A stretch of 39,554 bases of DNA from Bacteroidota bacterium (GTDB lineage: Bacteria > Bacteroidota > Bacteroidia > B-17B0 > Aurantibacillaceae). Positions within the stretch are counted from its first letter, which is position 1. Every line of letters begins with the position of its first letter. A program made the position numbers and the translations under genes. The notes below the pieces were generated by a model, which saw nothing but the letters and a program-made list of their open reading frames with translations, ran no database searches and was not told where the DNA came from. The stretch is taken from the NCBI GenBank assembly GCA_025963735.1, contig JAOQAF010000131.1, positions 1 to 39,554 of the forward strand, read 5' to 3'. Below are positions 1 through 8,165 of this stretch, one piece after another.

Positions 1-2303
1 CCCATCTTTTTTCCGTTAATTTTATAAGAGATCCTCAAATCTAAACGGTTATAAGCCGGAAACTGTAAGGTGTTTACTTTATCATCCTGTGCAACCACAT
101 CCATTATCGCATTACTGGCTGCAATGTTTACAGGCGAATACCTTTTGCCGCCACCATACGTGGCCTTGGTTCCAAAACTTAAAATGTTCTTTTTATTCTT
201 CCCAACATTAAATTCAAGGCCTCCTAACAGATTCATCATGTAATTGCCGTTAAAATCAGTATTGGCAGTTTTACCATTGCTTCCGGTGTAAGTGCTGTTA
301 AATAAACTTCCGCTGTACATGAAAAAATAATGATTGTGAAATAATTTTTCTACTGTAAAATCTATACCGTAATTTTCGCCAGTGCCTGTATTCTGCATGG
401 AGTATATCGGAAAGAAACGGTTAAATGTGGCGCCCCTGTTTAATAAAGATACACTTGATGGTACTGAATAAACGGGTACATTCCAGATGTATTGATAATA
501 GAGTTCAGTTTTAAATTTTAAATATTTTGTTGCGAATATATCGTAACCCGCCACAAAATGGTGACTTTTACTAAAATCAAGATTCTTATTGGCAAGTGTT
601 TTATTTGTGTTCGGTATTAAAACTCCGTTATTAACCAGGCTATCCGGAATAGCGAAATAAATATATGTGGCTTGCATCTGGCTGTGCAGGCCGTAAGCGA
701 ATGTAAGCGACTGATTTTTTTTCAGCTGATACTTTAAACTTAAACGGGGTTCCACGCTTGCGCGATTATTTAAGGTCAGGTACTGGCTAAAAACCCCGCC
801 ATTTATGCTTAGCCGTTCATTAAATTTATGTACATAACTTACGTAAGGCTGTAACAAGTAAAAACTTTCTTTTGAATTAATACGGGTTTTAAACGGTTTC
901 GCTTCAATGGTTGCCGCAAGTGTATCATACAAAGAATTAATTTTTACTTTGTCAATAAAATCCACATCAAACCGATTAACAAAAAATCCGGCCTTCAGAC
1001 TATTTTTAGGATTAAGTTTACTCTTGATGTACCAGGCAAGGGTTGTTTTTCCTTCATAAAAAGTATAATCTACAATATGAGGCAACGTATCTTTTGGTAC
1101 ATAATCTTTATTCCGCAGAATTAAAAAATGATCTACATCAATACCTTGCGCACCATACGCTAAACTGGTTTTCATGATGGTACGGCTGTTCAATGATATT
1201 ATATGGTTCAATATTCCAACACCCATGTTCGAAGCAAAGTACTGATCACGATTCTGATCTCCGTAAAGTTCCTTTGGCCGCGAATGTGTTTTGCTTAAAA
1301 TTATTTTAATATCACTTAAGCCTCCAATACTGCTGAAACTAAATACTCCGGCTTTTTGAGTCGGAAAATTTAAACGCAGACCCATGTCCTGATACCCCGG
1401 CACAGCACTAGTTCCGATGTGAAAATTAACCGCGCTGAATAACTGTAAAGTGGAGTAACGGTATGTAAATAAATAGCTGGCGCCTGATTTTTTACTTAAT
1501 GGGCCCTCCATTGCCAACTCTGTACCTAACACACCAAACTGAAATGTGCGCTCATGTTTTTCGTTATTACCGTTGCGTAACTTCAGGTCAAACACTCCTC
1601 CCAGCGCGTTACCGTAATTAGCCGGAAAAGCGCCGGTATAAAATTCGCTGTTGGCAAGATACTTGTTGTTGATAATGCTTTGCGGTCCCCCTGCAGAGCC
1701 TGCCACGGCAAAATGATTAGGATTTGGTATGTCTATTTCTTCCATTCGCCATAATAATCCTGCCGGACTGTTACCGCGTACAACAATATCATTCCGCGAA
1801 TCGTTAGTTCCCTGGACACCGGCAAAATTTTGCGCCATCCGTGCAGGATCATTTCTTGAGCCGGCATAGCGCTCGGTTTCTTCAATGCTAAAGGCTTTCA
1901 CGTTCACTGCTTGCATGGTACTTACCACATCTGTATCGTTGAAAGCGTTTATTTCAATTTCATCCATAGAGATGGTACTTTCTTCCATTTCAATATTCAT
2001 AACCATTTCCTTACCCGAAGTAACAATAATGTCATTTAAGGGTACCGTTTTGTAGCCGGTATAAGTAAATAAAAAAGACTGTCTTCCTACCGGAACATCA
2101 GGTAATTTAAAATATCCATTATTATCCGCTGTGGTTATCTGGCTCTCCGAAGAAGTTTTTAATTGTACAACAGCGCCAGGTAAACCGGTGCCTAATTCTT
2201 TGTCAACCACTCTTCCTTTAACTGTTTGGGTTATTTGCGCGCTAACTGTTGTCGTAAGCGCAAGAAGCATCAGCCAAAATTTTCTCAAAATCATCTCCCA
2301 CAT
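1..2303 (-). CDS. TonB-dependent outer-membrane receptor, C-terminus beyond window
   Basis: About 767 residues can be read; the gene runs off the left edge, so the end of the barrel is missing. A signal peptide (about residues 1-23, ending VSAQ) is followed by a carboxypeptidase-regulatory-like beta domain (about 25-110, with GRVVDKELGTGLPGA). A plug domain follows at about 135-240, with DIVVRGNSPAGLLWRMEEID and YGNALGGVFDL. The rest is aromatic-rich alternating beta strand typical of a 22-strand barrel. The family imports large substrates across the outer membrane using TonB energy. No SusD-like lipoprotein is visible on the known side, so the substrate cannot be guessed. Two starts are possible, ATG at 2303 or at 2294; the second gives a slightly cleaner signal peptide. 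Family certain, substrate unknown. Confidence 0.93.
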   Translation of the reverse strand, partial: MWEMILRKFWLMLLALTTTVSAQITQTVKGRVVDKELGTGLPGAVVQLKTSSESQITTADNNGYFKLPDVPVGRQSFLFTYTGYKTVPLNDIIVTSGKEMVMNIEMEESTISMDEIEINAFNDTDVVSTMQAVNVKAFSIEETERYAGSRNDPARMAQNFAGVQGTNDSRNDIVVRGNSPAGLLWRMEEIDIPNPNHFAVAGSAGGPQSIINNKYLANSEFYTGAFPANYGNALGGVFDLKLRNGNNEKHERTFQFGVLGTELAMEGPLSKKSGASYLFTYRYSTLQLFSAVNFHIGTSAVPGYQDMGLRLNFPTQKAGVFSFSSIGGLSDIKIILSKTHSRPKELYGDQNRDQYFASNMGVGILNHIISLNSRTIMKTSLAYGAQGIDVDHFLILRNKDYVPKDTLPHIVDYTFYEGKTTLAWYIKSKLNPKNSLKAGFFVNRFDVDFIDKVKINSLYDTLAATIEAKPFKTRINSKESFYLLQPYVSYVHKFNERLSINGGVFSQYLTLNNRASVEPRLSLKYQLKKNQSLTFAYGLHSQMQATYIYFAIPDSLVNNGVLIPNTNKTLANKNLDFSKSHHFVAGYDIFATKYLKFKTELYYQYIWNVPVYSVPSSVSLLNRGATFNRFFPIYSMQNTGTGENYGIDFTVEKLFHNHYFFMYSGSLFNSTYTGSNGKTANTDFNGNYMMNLLGGLEFNVGKNKKNILSFGTKATYGGGKRYSPVNIAASNAIMDVVAQDDKVNTLQFPAYNRLDLRISYKINGKKM

Positions 2304-2395
2304 ATTATTCAAATAAGATGCAAGTTAAGCTTATCTCTTATAAAATTTAAGAAAGTAAGAATTTGTTTTGTATAAAAGTTTTGGTAAAAGAAGAA

Positions 2396-2452
2396 GCCGC
2401 CAAAACACCAATTTTATTACCTCTGAGGGTAATCATAAAGTGTTTTGGCGGC
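2396..2452 (-). terminator. Terminator-like nested hairpin after the lytic transglycosylase gene
   Basis: Perfect 13-base arms GCCGCCAAAACAC (2396-2408) and GTGTTTTGGCGGC (2440-2452) enclose a smaller inverted repeat, ATTACC (2416-2421) with GGTAAT (2428-2433). It lies 16 bases past the stop of the minus-strand lytic transglycosylase gene. Read on the minus strand it is followed by a T-rich stretch (TTCTTCTTTTACC). It also separates this gene from the TonB-dependent receptor. Intrinsic termination is the simplest reading. Confidence 0.7.
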
Positions 2453-2468
2453 TAATTTAAATAGAAAA

Positions 2469-3977
2469 TTACTGAAGCTTTTCTTTCACTTTTAAACTTT
2501 GGCCCATCTTCAGCCCATTGTCGTCAATGTTGTTTAAAGCCTTAAGTGTTTTGGAAGAAACCCCGTATTTTTTGGAAATGGAATATAGAGTTTCTCCTTT
2601 TTTCACTTTATGATATACATAATCGGAGGCAGATGAATTATTGTTTGCAAGCTGTTTATTTTCTTTGTCTTTAACCGATGCTATGTTTTTATCGGATCCG
2701 TTTTCAGATTTAATTTCAAGTTTGCTTTGTTCGGTTTTTGTTACCCTAACATAAACGGTTAATTTTTTGCCTGGCTTTAGTCCTTTTTTGCCAACGTAGT
2801 TCCAGCTTTTCAGATCTGCAATGGTAACGCCGTATTTGCGGGCAATGATACTAAGCTTTTCTCCTGAACGCACGGTATGTGTGCGTTTGATCTCTTCCAC
2901 ATTTTCAACAAGCTGACCTTCCTGTTTTTGGGCATTGATGGCATTGTAAATTTCCTGTTCGTTGGTTAAGAATATCCCGATTTTATTTTTAGGAAGGCAC
3001 ATGGAGTTGCCGCCGGCCGGAATAATATTTTTACGGTACTGTGGATTGAAATAAAGAATTTCTTCTTTTGATACATCAAGGGCTTGAGATAGCTGATCGA
3101 AGTTCATTTGTTCTTTTACAATTACAGTATCTACCTCAAAATAAGTTTTGCGAGGTAAGGCAGGGTAAATATTATGCTCAGGACCATGACTCATCACATA
3201 ATTTGCGGCAATAAATGCCGGAACATACCCTTGAGTTTCTGTAGGTAAGTATGGCCTTATTTCCCAATACGTCTTTTTGCCTCCGCTTCTTCGAATCGCT
3301 TTGGTAATAGTTCCCGGGCCTGCATTGTAAGCTGCCAGAACCATTTGCCAGTCGCCAAACATATCATATAGGCTTTTTAAATATTCAGCTGCCGCAACGG
3401 TGGCTTTATAGGGATTACAACGTTCATCCACATACGATGTAACATTTAATCCGAACATTTTTCCAGTAGGATACATGAACTGCCATAGACCGGTAGCACC
3501 GGCGCGCGATTTGGCGTAAGGGATAAGCGCACTTTCAATAACGGCCAGATGTTTAAGTTCCAGGGGAATGTTGTAACGGTCAAAAACCTCTTCAAACATT
3601 GGATAATAAAGTTGTGCAACACCCATCATCCGGCTAACGCTTTCGCGCTTGCGCACGGCGTATAAATTTATAAAACCTTTTACGTGTTCATTATACACAA
3701 GGTCGAAAGGTGAAACGGCGTCGAGTTTCGCAAGTCTGGCCTGGTAGGTATAGTCATCGTATTTCGGAATACTGTCCTGAGTGAATTTGTATTTATTATT
3801 TTTTGGAAATACAGGCTTGGCAAAAGCTGTTTCAAACATTTTCTGGTTTGATAAACTGTCAAGCATTGCGGCAATCGGATCATCCGAACCAATGGAAATT
3901 GGGTTATTCTGGGCTTTCCCTAATAAGCAGCAACTAAGTAAAACTGCTGAAACATAGTATTTTGTGTGTGAGATCAT
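2469..3977 (-). CDS. LysM-containing lytic transglycosylase (MltD-like)
   Basis: This 502-residue protein should cleave peptidoglycan glycan strands in the periplasm to 1,6-anhydro products. A signal peptide (about 1-22, ending GKAQ) precedes an SLT/GH23 domain at about 120-265. The catalytic Glu is E148 in HLAVIESALIPYAKSRAGA, followed by the family motifs GLWQFMYPTG and AAYNAGPG. Two LysM peptidoglycan-binding repeats end the protein, at about 365-410 (HTVRSGEKLSIIARKYGV) and 455-502 (HKVKKGETLYSISKKYGV). A lysine- and serine-rich linker separates them. Length and order match MltD-type enzymes of Bacteroidota. It seems to be a single-gene unit ending at the hairpin at 2396-2452. Confidence 0.93.
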   Translation of the reverse strand: MISHTKYYVSAVLLSCCLLGKAQNNPISIGSDDPIAAMLDSLSNQKMFETAFAKPVFPKNNKYKFTQDSIPKYDDYTYQARLAKLDAVSPFDLVYNEHVKGFINLYAVRKRESVSRMMGVAQLYYPMFEEVFDRYNIPLELKHLAVIESALIPYAKSRAGATGLWQFMYPTGKMFGLNVTSYVDERCNPYKATVAAAEYLKSLYDMFGDWQMVLAAYNAGPGTITKAIRRSGGKKTYWEIRPYLPTETQGYVPAFIAANYVMSHGPEHNIYPALPRKTYFEVDTVIVKEQMNFDQLSQALDVSKEEILYFNPQYRKNIIPAGGNSMCLPKNKIGIFLTNEQEIYNAINAQKQEGQLVENVEEIKRTHTVRSGEKLSIIARKYGVTIADLKSWNYVGKKGLKPGKKLTVYVRVTKTEQSKLEIKSENGSDKNIASVKDKENKQLANNNSSASDYVYHKVKKGETLYSISKKYGVSSKTLKALNNIDDNGLKMGQSLKVKEKLQ

Positions 3978-4121
3978 GTTCTTACTGATTAAAAGGGTGT
4001 GTGAACTTATTAAACGGTATAACTCTTAAAACGTTACAATTTATGAAAAATAATTATTAATACCGTAAGTACAAGTTTAAAAAATTAAAGGATTTAATGC
4101 TCTTTTTAGTTTTTTAATTTT

Positions 4122-4129
4122 TAACTTTG
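4122..4129 (+). promoter_or_regulatory. Bacteroidota -7 element TAACTTTG, very close to a start codon
   Basis: TAACTTTG matches the Bacteroidota -7 consensus TAnnTTTG exactly. No TTG is seen 19-21 bases upstream for a -33 element. It ends only four bases before the GTG start at 4134, so if active it would give a leaderless or nearly leaderless mRNA. A chance match in A+T-rich DNA is quite possible. Confidence 0.3.
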
Positions 4130-4133
4130 ATTT

Positions 4134-4574
4134 GTGAAAAAGCCTGAAAAAGACGAGATCCCCCTGGTTAATATCGAAAGAAATCCGCTCCTTCTGTTGT
4201 TGTGGATTGTGTTAAACGTTGGTATAGTGTTGCTTACGTATTCTTTATTTAAAGGAATGAATCCCTGGGGCTTTATTGTTATGATCCCCGCGGTTATTAT
4301 GTCATTTTTAACACTCTGGCTTTTGTTAAATCCTTTTGCCATTTTTTTTGAAGATAAACTCGAGTTAAAACAAAGTTTTTTTAACAATTCCACACTATAT
4401 TTTATAGATGTTAAAAAGGTAATAGATGTTAAAAATGGAAGATTAAAAATTATTTACAATGACGATGACAAAGCTGATTTTATTATCTATGGAATTAAAA
4501 CCTCTCATAAAGCGGTGTTAAAATCCCATCTGGAAAGTTTCGTTTCAGAGAGCATTCAAAAGCGCGACAAATAA
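4134..4574 (+). CDS. Small two-TM membrane protein, PH-like cytosolic end
   Basis: This 146-residue protein starts with GTG; no in-frame ATG occurs before residue 42. The first 15 residues are charged. Two hydrophobic helices follow at about 18-38 (LLLLLWIVLNVGIVLLTYSL) and 45-68 (WGFIVMIPAVIMSFLTLWLL). The last 75 residues form alternating strands rich in charged residues and end in a helix. The layout resembles bacterial PH-domain membrane proteins (two TMs, then a small beta domain), but no diagnostic motif was recognised. It stands alone between the divergent lytic transglycosylase gene and the ExbB cluster. Its function is unknown. Confidence 0.7.
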   Translation: MKKPEKDEIPLVNIERNPLLLLLWIVLNVGIVLLTYSLFKGMNPWGFIVMIPAVIMSFLTLWLLLNPFAIFFEDKLELKQSFFNNSTLYFIDVKKVIDVKNGRLKIIYNDDDKADFIIYGIKTSHKAVLKSHLESFVSESIQKRDK

Positions 4575-4691
4575 TCCTGTATCTTTTTACCTCCCTTCTA
4601 TTATAATAAACAAACCACTGTTTAAAATCCCTTTATGCAACAAAATTACCTGTGTCTTTAAGCACTACTTTCGTAATTAAAATTTATTCCA

Positions 4692-5417
4692 ATGTTGCAT
4701 TTTATTCTACAGGCAAATACCGTTATAGCCACGGCAGCCGATACATTACATAACGGTATCACCGGCATTCAAACTGCAGGTACAGGAATTACCGAAACTA
4801 AAATTTCCATGATGGATATGCTCATGAAAGCCTGGGCCATTATGATTCCGCTGGCAATATTACTCGCCATATCCATTTACATTATGGTGGAACGCCTTTT
4901 GGTTATAGGCAAGGGCTCTAAAAAAAATCCAAACCTTATTCCGAGTTTAAGAGAAACCATCCACAGTGGCAATATCAGCAACGCGATTCTTTTGTGCAGA
5001 AACATGAACACACCCGAAGGCTCCATGCTTGAACAGGGTCTCTCACGCATTGGCCAGCCTGTTCAGGAAATTCGCACCGCGTTGGACAAAAGCGGGTCAA
5101 ACGAAATCAACAAGCTTGAAAAAGGATTAAATGTTTTAAATATTGTGGGTCGGATTGCACCTATGGTAGGCTTTATTGGTACCATCATCGGGGTAATCAC
5201 CATTTTTTATGACATCTCTCTGGCTAAAACTGTAGAGATTGAAGTGATTTCAAAAGGTCTGTATCAGAAAATGATCAGTTCCTGTGGCGGCCTTATAGTG
5301 GGAGTTTTCGCCTTTATCTGTTATCATTGGCTGAACGGCCGCATTGATAAGGTGGCCCACAACATGGAAGAAACACAAATAAAATTTTTGGATATGATTA
5401 ACGAGCCAACTAAATAA
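4692..5417 (+). CDS. exbB: MotA/TolQ/ExbB family proton channel
   Basis: This 241-residue inner-membrane protein would form the proton channel that energises TonB together with the ExbD protein encoded next. Three membrane segments are visible at about 48-66, 152-173 and 196-213. Segment 2 carries the family signature in NIVGRIAPMVGFIGTIIGV, and the cytoplasmic loop between TM1 and TM2 is long, as expected. About 40 residues precede TM1, a common extension in Bacteroidota homologues. It is the first gene of an ExbB-ExbD-TonB-FolC run on the plus strand. TolQ is the alternative name, but the neighbouring TonB protein favours the ExbB role. Confidence 0.9.
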   Translation: MLHFILQANTVIATAADTLHNGITGIQTAGTGITETKISMMDMLMKAWAIMIPLAILLAISIYIMVERLLVIGKGSKKNPNLIPSLRETIHSGNISNAILLCRNMNTPEGSMLEQGLSRIGQPVQEIRTALDKSGSNEINKLEKGLNVLNIVGRIAPMVGFIGTIIGVITIFYDISLAKTVEIEVISKGLYQKMISSCGGLIVGVFAFICYHWLNGRIDKVAHNMEETQIKFLDMINEPTK

Positions 5418-5435
5418 ATTAATAATTAAAAAATG

Positions 5436-5476
5436 AAAGATTAAGAATGAGATTTAATTATCAATTCTTAATTTTT
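5436..5476 (+). promoter_or_regulatory. A+T-rich hairpin in the exbB-exbD gap
   Basis: ATTAAGAAT (5440-5448) and ATTCTTAAT (5464-5472) are perfect 9-base arms around a 15-base loop. The stem extends outward by a G-T pair and three A-T pairs to 5436 and 5476. The hairpin lies between the exbB stop (5417) and the likely exbD start (5489), so it could modulate exbD translation or mRNA stability. It has no T-run of terminator type. It may also be a relic of an A+T-rich dispersed repeat. Confidence 0.4.
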
Positions 5477-5488
5477 AATTCAAACAAA

Positions 5489-5893
5489 ATGGCTTTACGT
5501 AAAAAACACAGGGATGCAGAAGTGAGCACAGATTCTTTGAGCGACATCATGTTCTTTCTTCTGATCTTCTTTCTTATTTTATCTACCATGGTAAGTCCGA
5601 ACTCAATTAAGGTTAACCTGCCTAAATCAGACCCAAACGTTACGGTTGAAAATAATAAAAAACCAATTCACGTAGCTATTACTAAGGATAAAAAATATTA
5701 TGTAAACAGTTCGGAGGTTACGCAGGCTGATCTTGAAGCGGAAATTTCTAAGCTGGCTGCATTACAAACTGAACCTACCGTATTAATGCACCTTGATAAA
5801 GAGCTCTCCATTCAGGATGAGATAGATATTATGACGATTTGCTACAAGTTAAAATGTAAAACTGTTCTGGCAACCGCGGCAACGCAAAAATAA
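5489..5893 (+). CDS. exbD: ExbD/TolR family biopolymer transport protein
   Basis: This protein of about 134 residues is the single-pass partner of the ExbB channel. The N-terminus has the conserved DSLSDIMFFLLIFFLIL segment, with the membrane aspartate (Asp19) that carries protons. The remainder is a periplasmic alpha/beta domain of normal length. An in-frame ATG lies upstream at 5447, but the 14 residues it would add fall in an A+T-rich hairpin and look noncoding. MALRKKHRDAEVS at 5489 is the normal family start, so 5489 was chosen. The tonB-like gene follows after 36 bases. Confidence 0.9.
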   Translation: MALRKKHRDAEVSTDSLSDIMFFLLIFFLILSTMVSPNSIKVNLPKSDPNVTVENNKKPIHVAITKDKKYYVNSSEVTQADLEAEISKLAALQTEPTVLMHLDKELSIQDEIDIMTICYKLKCKTVLATAATQK

Positions 5894-5929
5894 ATTCAAG
5901 AAGAAATTTTTGTCTGAATAAATTGTAAC

Positions 5930-6799
5930 ATGCAACTAACAAGAGAAGAAGAAAATAAAAACAGGATGATATCGGGAGGAATTACCCTAACGGTTTTCGG
6001 CTTGTTACTATTGTTTTTAATTCTTTTTCATATTGTTACTCCTAACCCCCCTTTTCCGGAATCGGGAGGCGGCGGTGGCCAGGAGCTCGCACTGGGAATG
6101 ATGAATCTTGGCAATGATGATATTGATTTTGGAACCATGGGTAAAGCTACAAGTGTTGTGGTTAAAGAGGAAAAAGCCACAGCTAAAGAAAACATTTTAA
6201 CCGATCCGGGTGGAGAAGAGGTAAATATTAAATCAGAAGAAAAGCCAGAAATAAAAAACAACGAAACGGTTATTACCCCGGTTAAACCAAAAGCCGAAAT
6301 AAAAAAAGAAAAAACGGCTGCGGAAAAATTAGCCGAAAAATTTAAAAAAGAAACTGGCAAAAATGGTGGGGGTGTTGGCAACAACAGTGAAGCCGGACAA
6401 AACGGTTCACCTTCGGGCGACCCTTTTAAAAACGGAAATGGGGGACATGGCACCGGCGACGGTGGAGGTGAAGGAGATGGTGAAGGACCGGGCAAAGGGC
6501 CGGGCAAAGGACCAGGTTTTGGCGGAGGTAAATACGGAATTGATTTAAAAGGCAGGGCCGTGGTTAAACCGCCCGTTCTGCCAAGAGACACTAAAGAGGA
6601 AGGTAAAGTAGTGGTTGAAATCACAGTGGATGGAGATGGAAATGTAATTGAGGCAAATCCCAATGGACGCGGTACTACAACAAGCAGTGCTATTTTAAAA
6701 GCTAAAGCTAAACAAACGGCATTGGCAACAAAGTTTAATGTTGATGGTAAATTTGAAGAACAAAGAGGAACCATTACGATCATATTTTCCTTTGATTAA
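5930..6799 (+). CDS. tonB: TonB-family energy transducer with Gly-rich linker
   Basis: This 289-residue protein spans the inner membrane once (about 14-37, ISGGITLTVFGLLLLFLILF). It should carry energy from ExbB/ExbD to outer-membrane receptors such as the one at the left edge. A long periplasmic linker is first Lys/Glu-rich (about 75-145) and then strongly Gly-rich (about 147-200, with GPGKGPGKGPGFGGG). Most TonB proteins have a Pro-rich rod there instead. The C-terminal TonB domain occupies about 205-289 (GKVVVEITVDGDGNVIEANP). Gene order with exbB and exbD supports the role. Confidence 0.87.
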   Translation: MQLTREEENKNRMISGGITLTVFGLLLLFLILFHIVTPNPPFPESGGGGGQELALGMMNLGNDDIDFGTMGKATSVVVKEEKATAKENILTDPGGEEVNIKSEEKPEIKNNETVITPVKPKAEIKKEKTAAEKLAEKFKKETGKNGGGVGNNSEAGQNGSPSGDPFKNGNGGHGTGDGGGEGDGEGPGKGPGKGPGFGGGKYGIDLKGRAVVKPPVLPRDTKEEGKVVVEITVDGDGNVIEANPNGRGTTTSSAILKAKAKQTALATKFNVDGKFEEQRGTITIIFSFD

Positions 6800-6863
6800 A
6801 GAATATTATATGTAAATATGGGAAGCGGCGAGAGACTATTTAATTAAATAAATTAATAAATAA

Positions 6864-8162
6864 GTGACCTACCAGCAAACGCTTGATTATCTGTTCGCGA
6901 AATTACCCATGTATCAAAGGGTTGGAGCCGCGGCGTATAAAGCTGATTTAAGCAATACAATTAAAATTGTTGAAGTATTAGGTAAACCTCATCAGAAAAT
7001 AAAGTGCATTCACGTTGCGGGAACCAATGGCAAGGGAAGCTGCAGTCATATGATAGCCGCTATCCTTCAACAGGCGGGATATAAAACTGGATTATACACC
7101 TCGCCGCATTTAACAGACTTCAGAGAACGTATTAAGGTTAACGGTAAAATGATCCCTAAAAATTATATTATTGATTTTGTGGAAAAATACAAAGAGCCTT
7201 TCGAAAAAATTGAACCTAGTTTTTTTGAGTGGACCGTTGGACTTGCCTTTGATTTTTTTGCCAATCAGGAAGTGGATGTTGCTGTGATAGAAGTGGGGTT
7301 GGGCGGAAGATTGGATTCTACAAACATTATTACTCCAAAAGTTTCACTGATAACAAATATTAGTTATGATCATATGAATCTGCTTGGCGATTCACTTGAA
7401 AAAATAGGTTCAGAAAAAGCCGGAATTATTAAACCACGGGTGCCGGTGGTTATAGGTCAATACCAAAGTGAAACCGCCCCTCTGTTTATGCAGATAGCAA
7501 GAGAAAATAAATCACCTATTGAGTTTGCTGATAAAGTGTATAAGGTATTGTCAGCCCGTTCCAGCGGTGAATTTTTAAGCGTTACCGTTTTAAACCGGAG
7601 AGATAATTCGGAAACAACTTATGATCTCGATTTAACAGGCTTTTATCAGACAAAGAATTTACTTGGGGTTTTAAATACAATAGAGCATGTTGTAAAAGCG
7701 GGGTTTATGATTGAACCGGAACATATTAAAATAGCCCTGCAAAAAGTCTGTTCATTAACAAACCTTGCCGGAAGATGGCATAAGATAAGCGAAAAACCAC
7801 TGATTATTGCAGATGCGGGACATAATGAAGATGGCATCAGGCAGGTGGTTGAACATTTAAAAACACTTAGTTTTAATAAACTTCATTTTGTTTTTGGCAC
7901 GGTTAACGATAAAGAAGTTTCTAAAATATTGTCATTATTACCAAAAGAGGCTTGTTACTATTTTGTAAAATCAAGTGTTCCCAGAGCGCTCGGCGAAAAA
8001 GAATTATTAGAGCAGGCATTAAAATTTAAATTAGAAGGTAAAAGCTTTGCAAGTGTAAAAGAGGGCATCAGTGCCGCTAAAAAAGCTTATAAGAAAAACG
8101 ATTTAATATTTATTGGTGGAAGTACTTTTGTGGTGGGCGACGCGCTTGCGGAAAAAATATAA
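6864..8162 (+). CDS. folC: Folylpolyglutamate synthase / dihydrofolate synthase
   Basis: This 432-residue cytosolic Mur-ligase-family enzyme adds glutamate to dihydropteroate and/or folates using ATP. The nucleotide-binding loop HVAGTNGKGS is at about 50-59. Other family landmarks are YTSPHLTDFRERI, VGLGGRLDSTN, SYDHMNLLG and a C-terminal ligase domain beginning near LAGRWHKI. Translation starts at GTG, supported because TYQQTLDYLFAKLPMYQR right after it is the normal FolC N-terminus. It is the last gene of the ExbB-ExbD-TonB-FolC run, an order known from other Bacteroidota. Its stop is only three bases from that of the convergent ispG gene. Confidence 0.95.
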   Translation: MTYQQTLDYLFAKLPMYQRVGAAAYKADLSNTIKIVEVLGKPHQKIKCIHVAGTNGKGSCSHMIAAILQQAGYKTGLYTSPHLTDFRERIKVNGKMIPKNYIIDFVEKYKEPFEKIEPSFFEWTVGLAFDFFANQEVDVAVIEVGLGGRLDSTNIITPKVSLITNISYDHMNLLGDSLEKIGSEKAGIIKPRVPVVIGQYQSETAPLFMQIARENKSPIEFADKVYKVLSARSSGEFLSVTVLNRRDNSETTYDLDLTGFYQTKNLLGVLNTIEHVVKAGFMIEPEHIKIALQKVCSLTNLAGRWHKISEKPLIIADAGHNEDGIRQVVEHLKTLSFNKLHFVFGTVNDKEVSKILSLLPKEACYYFVKSSVPRALGEKELLEQALKFKLEGKSFASVKEGISAAKKAYKKNDLIFIGGSTFVVGDALAEKI

Positions 8163-8165
8163 TAC

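Noticed and set aside
5447-5488. Extended N-terminus of the ExbD protein
   Set aside because: The extra 14 residues lie in an A+T-rich hairpin, and ExbD family proteins begin at the later ATG.
6028-6783. 251-residue open frame on the minus strand opposite the TonB-family gene
   Set aside because: It is Pro/Ser-rich low-complexity sequence created by the Gly-rich codons of the plus-strand gene; no domain, start context or neighbour supports it.
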